NCBI GenBank assembly: GCA_964613585.1
Contig: CAZTHL010000022.1
Coordinates: 1-47,130, forward strand
DNA: 47,130 nucleotides
Direction of reading: 5' to 3'
Origin: CAZTHL01 sp964613585
GTDB lineage: Bacteria > Pseudomonadota > Alphaproteobacteria > DSM-16000 > Inquilinaceae
The position numbers and the translations under genes are program-made. The notes below the pieces were generated by a model. It did not search any database, was not told where the DNA came from, and saw nothing but the letters and a program-made list of their open reading frames with translations. The first letter of the stretch is position 1. Each line of letters starts with the position of its first letter. Positions 42,921 through 47,130 of the stretch are shown in pieces.

Positions 42921-43509
42921 GACCCTGTTCCGCGGCTTCTTCAAGGTGGACAAGGTGCATCTGCGCCATCGCCGTTTCGACGGGTCCTGGACCGGCACGT
43001 TCGCGCGCGAGATCTTCCTGCGCGGCCGCGCCGCCGCTCTGCTGCCCTATGATCCGGTGCGCGACGAGGTCGTGCTGATCGAGCAGTTCCGCATCGGTCC
43101 CTATGCCGCCGGCCGGCAGCCCTGGCTGATCGAGGTGGTCGGCGGGGTGATCGACACCGAGGAGCCGGCCGAGACGGTCGCGCTGCGCGAGACCCGGGAG
43201 GAGGCCGGGCTCAAGGTCGAGGCCGTCGAGCACGTCCTCGGCTTCTACCCGAGCCCGGGCGGCATGGACGAATGGGTCGACCTGTTTTGTGGCAAGGTCG
43301 ATGCGCGCACGGTGGCCGGCATCCACGGCAAGGCCGAGGAGAACGAGGATATCCGGCCCCGGCGCGTGCCGGCCGATCGGGCCATCGCCGCCATCGGCGA
43401 CCCGATCGACAATGCCTTCACGATCATCGCCCTGCAGTGGCTGGCGCTCAACCGCGATCGCCTGCGCCGCCTGTGGATACCGGCGCCGGGTGCCCCGGAC
43501 GATCCCTGA
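42871..43509 (+). CDS. nudF: NUDIX hydrolase, ADP-ribose pyrophosphatase type
   Basis: A 212-residue enzyme predicted to split ADP-ribose into AMP and ribose 5-phosphate. The ATG at 42871 has GGGAG upstream. The complete Nudix box lies at 92-114: G92, E98, R106, E107, E110, E111 and G113. GFYPSPGGMDEWVDLFCGKV is the loop typical of ADP-ribose enzymes. Substrate choice is inferred from family similarity. The transposase frame overlaps its first 50 bases in another phase. Confidence 0.9.
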   Translation: MDPAQLSRADVEAVGRETLFRGFFKVDKVHLRHRRFDGSWTGTFAREIFLRGRAAALLPYDPVRDEVVLIEQFRIGPYAAGRQPWLIEVVGGVIDTEEPAETVALRETREEAGLKVEAVEHVLGFYPSPGGMDEWVDLFCGKVDARTVAGIHGKAEENEDIRPRRVPADRAIAAIGDPIDNAFTIIALQWLALNRDRLRRLWIPAPGAPDDP

Positions 43510-43598
43510 GCCATCGGCCCGGCGATAGGCAGGCCCGGCCTTGACGAAGCGGGGAGCGCCAAGGCCGCCACCTCGGAGGACGCGGCGCGGCCACTTCC

Positions 43599-44735
43599 TT
43601 ATCCCTGCGGTTGACCGGACGGCCGGGCACGGCGTCCGGTCCAGGGGATCCCCATGGCTCGGCCCTCGTCCACAGGCTCAACCGGACGGCAGTCGCCGGA
43701 ACGACAGAGGAACGGCACCAGGCGCGGCCGCCGCAGCAGCCATGGTACCAGGGAGTACAGCATCATGACCCGCAGGACATGGTGCAGAGCGACAAAGGCC
43801 GGATCGATGCCGATGGCGATGGCGACCAACGTCATGTTGCCGAAGCCGCCCGGCGCCAGGATCAACAGGCAGGCCGCGAGCGGCACGCCGGTGATCCAGG
43901 CAAGCCCGGCGGCGACGGCCGTGAGCGCGGCCAGCATCGCCCCCATCATATGAAGCGTCAGGCGGAACTCGGCGTTGAGCGCCGCGAACGGCAGGCGGCC
44001 GAAGCGCGCGCCCACCGCGGCACCGATCACGAGCTGCGCCAATGGCAGGAATGGGCTCGGCACCTGCGCCGAGGTAAGGCCAAGCAGATGCAGGCCGGCG
44101 CTGAGCAGCAGCGGCCCGGTCATGATCGGCGCCCGCAGCCGCAGCCGGGCGGCGACCGGCGGACCGGCGACGCAGCACAGGATCAGCAGCAGGACATCAA
44201 GGAGCGACGACGGCTCCCCGGCCACGGCGCCACTGAAGGAGCCATCGTTCAGTGTCGTCGCGGCCACCGAGACGACGCCGAGCACCAGGAACAGCCGCGT
44301 GCCGTGCACCATCCCGACCGTGGGCATTGACGCGCCGGCCGGGGGGGCCAGCACCATGACCTGATTGACCGCACCCGGCACACCGGCGAAGAAGGCTGTC
44401 ACCGTCGGCAGTCCGCCGCGCCGGCGTAACCAAGCGATTGACGCCGCGCCTGCCGCCAGGACAGAGGCGAGCACTACCGGCACCGTCAGGACCAGCGCGT
44501 CGAGCCGCATGGTCAAGCCGGTGTTGACACAAGCGCCCAAGGCGACCGCGACCACCGGAAGGGCGGCAACCCGCACGGGCTCGGCCACGCCGAGCGCGAG
44601 CCCGGCGCGGCCCAGCCCGGCCGCCACAGTCATGGGGCCTAGAAGCCAGGGCAGCGGCAGTGCCAGCGCGTCGAACAGCAGGGCTCCAAGCAAGCCGGCA
44701 ACCAGGGTCGCCGGAGTTCGCCACCAGTTTCGCAT
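43599..44735 (-). CDS. AbrB family membrane protein (PF05145), paralogue 1
   Basis: A 378-residue protein of about ten helices, built from two repeats. It belongs to the AbrB (old name ammonia monooxygenase-like) transporter family, distinct from the AbrB DNA-binding regulator. Landmarks are LLGALLFDALALPLPWLLGPM, FFAGVPGAVNQVMVLAP, and LAPGGFGNMTLVAIAIGIDPAFVALHH. The last 45 residues form a polar, poorly conserved tail. It is 50 bases after a close paralogue. Function is unproven; a small-molecule transport role is the usual proposal. Confidence 0.85.
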   Translation of the reverse strand: MRNWWRTPATLVAGLLGALLFDALALPLPWLLGPMTVAAGLGRAGLALGVAEPVRVAALPVVAVALGACVNTGLTMRLDALVLTVPVVLASVLAAGAASIAWLRRRGGLPTVTAFFAGVPGAVNQVMVLAPPAGASMPTVGMVHGTRLFLVLGVVSVAATTLNDGSFSGAVAGEPSSLLDVLLLILCCVAGPPVAARLRLRAPIMTGPLLLSAGLHLLGLTSAQVPSPFLPLAQLVIGAAVGARFGRLPFAALNAEFRLTLHMMGAMLAALTAVAAGLAWITGVPLAACLLILAPGGFGNMTLVAIAIGIDPAFVALHHVLRVMMLYSLVPWLLRRPRLVPFLCRSGDCRPVEPVDEGRAMGIPWTGRRARPSGQPQG

Positions 44736-44785
44736 CTTGCGCTCCCTCCTGGAGCCTGCCGGTGGGCGCAGCCGCGCCGGCTCGT

Positions 44786-45844
44786 CTACGGCACGGCCTC
44801 GGCCGCGGGCGGCACGCCGCCGATCCGCTGGGCGAGCACGGGCACCAGCAGATACAGCATGAGCACCCGGATGACGTGGTGAGCAGCGACGTACGCCGGA
44901 TCAATGCCGGTCGCCAAGGCCAGCAGGGCCATCTCGCCGAGGCCGCCCGGCGCCAGGATCAGCAGGCACAGCACCGGCGACAGCCCGCTCGCCCAGGCCA
45001 GCGCGAATGCCACTGCGGACAGCCCGACAAGGACCGCCAGAGTGGCGCCGACCGCCAGAGCCGCCTCGCGTTGCATGGCCCGCAGATCAAGCCGGGCGAA
45101 GCGCGCGCCGATGGCGCTGCCGATAACCAGCTGCGCCAGTAGCAGAATCGGCCCGGGGACCGAGGCCGCGCACAGCCCGGTCAGGTGCAGCCCGGCGCTG
45201 AGCAGAAGCGGTCCAACCAGGATCGGTGTCGGCAGGCCCGCGCGGCGCGCCAGTGGCGGGCCGGCGAGACAGCAGCCGAGGAGGAGCAGGAGGTCCAACA
45301 GAGGCGGCGACGTCGCCTTTACGACCTCCGGCGCCACCGGGGCCGCCGTGTCGCCGAGGGCAGTGACCGCCACCGGCACCAGCGCGACCACGAGAAACAA
45401 GCGGATCCCCTGGTGCAGGCAGACCGCGGGCATGTGCGCGCCGGCCCTCGGCGCCAGCAGCATGACCTGGTTGATCGCTCCAGGTACTCCGGCAAAGAAG
45501 GCGGTGGCCGGATCCTGGCCACCTACGCGCCGCAGGAGGTAGATGGTGAACGCCCCCGTGCCCAGGGCGGCGATGAGCACCACCGGCAGGCTGATGGCCA
45601 TGGTATCCAGCTGCTCGGCCATTCCGGGCGTGAAGGCGGCGCCGAGGGCCACGGCGACGACCGGCAGGAAGGTATTGCGCAGGCGGTCAGGCAGTGCCGG
45701 GCCTGCTCCGGCCAGTGCCAACGCCGTCACCGTCGTAAGCGAGCCCAAGAGCCAGGGCAGAGGCAGCGCCAGCTGTTGGAACAGAAGCGCGCCGAGGGCG
45801 CCGGTGGCCAGCGTCATCAAGGTCTTTGACCATTCGATCTTCAT
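44786..45844 (-). CDS. AbrB family membrane protein (PF05145), paralogue 2
   Basis: A 352-residue paralogue of its downstream neighbour with the same motifs: LGALLFQQLALPLPWLLGSL, FFAGVPGAINQVMLLAP, and LAPGGLGEMALLALATGIDPAYVAAHH. The ATG at 45844 was chosen because GGAG precedes it; an ATG four codons upstream contains that site. It lies 42 bases after the PrpF-type gene, so the three genes are likely one operon. Conservation of the same residues in both copies suggests both are functional. Confidence 0.85.
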   Translation of the reverse strand: MKIEWSKTLMTLATGALGALLFQQLALPLPWLLGSLTTVTALALAGAGPALPDRLRNTFLPVVAVALGAAFTPGMAEQLDTMAISLPVVLIAALGTGAFTIYLLRRVGGQDPATAFFAGVPGAINQVMLLAPRAGAHMPAVCLHQGIRLFLVVALVPVAVTALGDTAAPVAPEVVKATSPPLLDLLLLLGCCLAGPPLARRAGLPTPILVGPLLLSAGLHLTGLCAASVPGPILLLAQLVIGSAIGARFARLDLRAMQREAALAVGATLAVLVGLSAVAFALAWASGLSPVLCLLILAPGGLGEMALLALATGIDPAYVAAHHVIRVLMLYLLVPVLAQRIGGVPPAAEAVP

Positions 45845-45886
45845 GTCGGCTCCCATTGTCTGACTCTGGCCACCGGCAGCCTCACC

Positions 45887-47074
45887 TTAGGCACAGGCGG
45901 CCCATCGGCCCGCTTCGGTGGCAGGCGCTTGGCTCCGTGGAAGCTCGACCACCGAGCCCGCGGCCCCCACCCGATCATTCATCGTTGCCTCGTCCAGGGA
46001 GGACAGCGGCACCTGCACCATCCCGTCGAACAGCTTGCGCGCCGTGCGCAGTACCGAGGCGCGGCGGAAGGTCGGCACAGCGCCCTCGGCGGCCGTCTCA
46101 AGCTCAAGCTCGACCGCCAGAGAGCCCGCGGGATGCTCGATGACCACCCGGTCTCCGGCGTTCACGACCGGCCGCAGCTCGTGGGCCACGGTGCCGGGCA
46201 CCGCGCAGGCGGCGGCCAGGCCGATCGCTCCGGTGATCGCGTGCGCCTTGTGGCAGGTCAGCGGCGTGAAGTAGCGTGAGGTGATGGAGCTTGCGCCCTG
46301 CCCCGGTGAGACCAGGGCAAGCTTCGGCGTGACGCGCTCAGACACGTCGCCCAGGCCCATCCGCCGACCGGCCTCGCGCCGGATCAGTTCCAGCCGCACC
46401 CGCAGGAATTCATCGGCGTCCAGCTCGCTTGGGCTTTCCCGTCCGGTCTTGCCCAAGGCCTGGGCCGGCACCAAAAGCAGCGGCACCGCCATGTCGATGC
46501 AGGTGACGGAGATGCCGTCAATGCAGTCCATGGTTCGGCCGGTGGGAAGCAGGGCGCCGGTGGCGCTCCCGACCACATCCAAAAAGTTGAGGCGGATCGG
46601 AGCGCCGGTCCCGGGCACGCCGTCGATCGCCAGGTCGCCCTCGAAGGTGAGCCGGCCATCCGGGGTCGGTTGCACCACCTCCACGAGCGCGCCGGTGTTG
46701 ACGTTGCGCACAATGACCGGCGTCTCGGGATCCCGCGCGGCGATGAGTCCGCGGTCGATCGCGAAGGCAGCCACGCCGGACAGGATATTGCCGCAATTGG
46801 GCGTGGTATCCACGCGTGGCTGCCCGATCACGATCTGGGCAAACAAAAAGTCGAGCGCGGCGCGCGGATCGCTGGACGGTCCGATGATGGCAACCTTGCT
46901 GGTCAGCGGGTCGCCGCCGCCGATGCCGTCGATCTGCCGGGCATCCGGCGAGCCAAGCGCTTGAAGCAGGATCCGGTCGCGCGCCGTCGGCGCGGTCGGC
47001 AGATGGGCGCTCAGGAAGTAGGCGCCTTTGGACGTGCCGCCCCGCATCAGGGCGCACGGTATTGCGTGCTGCAT
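45887..47074 (-). CDS. PrpF-family isomerase, 4-oxalomesaconate tautomerase-like
   Basis: A 395-residue protein of the PrpF family (diaminopimelate-epimerase fold), which moves double bonds in unsaturated tricarboxylates such as aconitate or 4-oxalomesaconate. Landmarks are IPCALMRGGTSKGAYFL, QIDGIGGGDPLTSKVAI, TPNCGNILSGVAAFAI and FTPLTCHKAHAITGAIGLA; the CGN cysteine and the MRGGTSKG substrate loop are intact. GalD-type tautomerase is favoured from the N-terminus, but PrpF-type aconitate isomerase is possible. No other pathway gene is in the window; more genes may lie to the right, where the last 56 bases could not be assigned. Confidence 0.82.
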   Translation of the reverse strand: MQHAIPCALMRGGTSKGAYFLSAHLPTAPTARDRILLQALGSPDARQIDGIGGGDPLTSKVAIIGPSSDPRAALDFLFAQIVIGQPRVDTTPNCGNILSGVAAFAIDRGLIAARDPETPVIVRNVNTGALVEVVQPTPDGRLTFEGDLAIDGVPGTGAPIRLNFLDVVGSATGALLPTGRTMDCIDGISVTCIDMAVPLLLVPAQALGKTGRESPSELDADEFLRVRLELIRREAGRRMGLGDVSERVTPKLALVSPGQGASSITSRYFTPLTCHKAHAITGAIGLAAACAVPGTVAHELRPVVNAGDRVVIEHPAGSLAVELELETAAEGAVPTFRRASVLRTARKLFDGMVQVPLSSLDEATMNDRVGAAGSVVELPRSQAPATEAGRWAACA

Positions 47075-47130
47075 CGGTCGAGCCCCTCGTTGTTGGTGTT
47101 CATGGCGGCCGCCTTGCCGGCCTGTTTCAG

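Noticed and set aside
43599..45844. AbrB name taken as DNA-binding transition-state regulator
   Set aside because: Both proteins are about 350-380 residues and almost entirely hydrophobic helices; they belong to the membrane family PF05145.

Overview
The window is GC-rich, compact DNA from an alphaproteobacterium, most likely Rhodospirillales-like. This rests on gene order and family content (secDF-yajC with NDUFAF3/NDUFAF6-type genes, dgt-SPOR-nagZ-scpAB-tatABC-serS-pcm-nlpD, valS-popZ-tolC); the genus cannot be read from the sequence. No phage, CRISPR array or obvious island is present. The only mobile DNA is one worn IS110-family transposase.

Layout. Positions 1-5000: a truncated squalene/phytoene-synthase-like gene (NDUFAF6 type), sodB on the plus strand, then yajC-secD-secF-Mth938 (NDUFAF3 type) transcribed leftward. 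This joins the Sec accessory complex to two complex I assembly-factor homologues. Positions 5170-6310: a DUF815 ATPase and a DUF4170 protein, overlapping tail to tail. Positions 6359-18265: one long leftward cluster, dgt, SPOR protein, nagZ, M50 protease, scpA, scpB, an ABC ATPase, tatA, tatB, tatC, serS, pcm and nlpD. It covers nucleotide-pool control, peptidoglycan recycling, chromosome condensation, Tat export, seryl-tRNA synthesis and cell-wall hydrolase control. Positions 18386-21003 (plus strand): erpA, xthA, hupE and an unrecognised exported helical protein. Positions 21032-26825 (minus strand): a BCCT transporter, a LysE exporter, ilvD, a CBS-pair protein and an AEC permease.

Positions 27054-33161 (minus strand): valS, popZ, and the set PIMT-like methyltransferase, rhodanese, tolC. 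A tRNA-Asn at 33481-33555 sits between two tandem-repeat arrays. Then come a GNAT acetyltransferase, an XRE regulator preceded by a GTGA-N6-TCAC palindrome, and a complete peptide ABC transporter operon (Tat-exported binding protein, two permeases, one double ATPase). Positions 41100-42920 hold the IS110 remnant and an upstream foldable segment that could be a bridge-RNA relic. The right end carries a NUDIX ADP-ribose pyrophosphatase and a leftward set of PrpF-type isomerase plus two tandem AbrB-family membrane proteins.

Most genes are ordinary core functions. The points most worth checking are the IS110 remnant with its structured leader, the PrpF-AbrB-AbrB set, the 12-bp repeat array against the promoter of the tolC set, the PIMT paralogue lacking its substrate-site motif, and the orphan ABC ATPase inside the tat/scp cluster. 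Promoters and operators were found by eye and are predictions.
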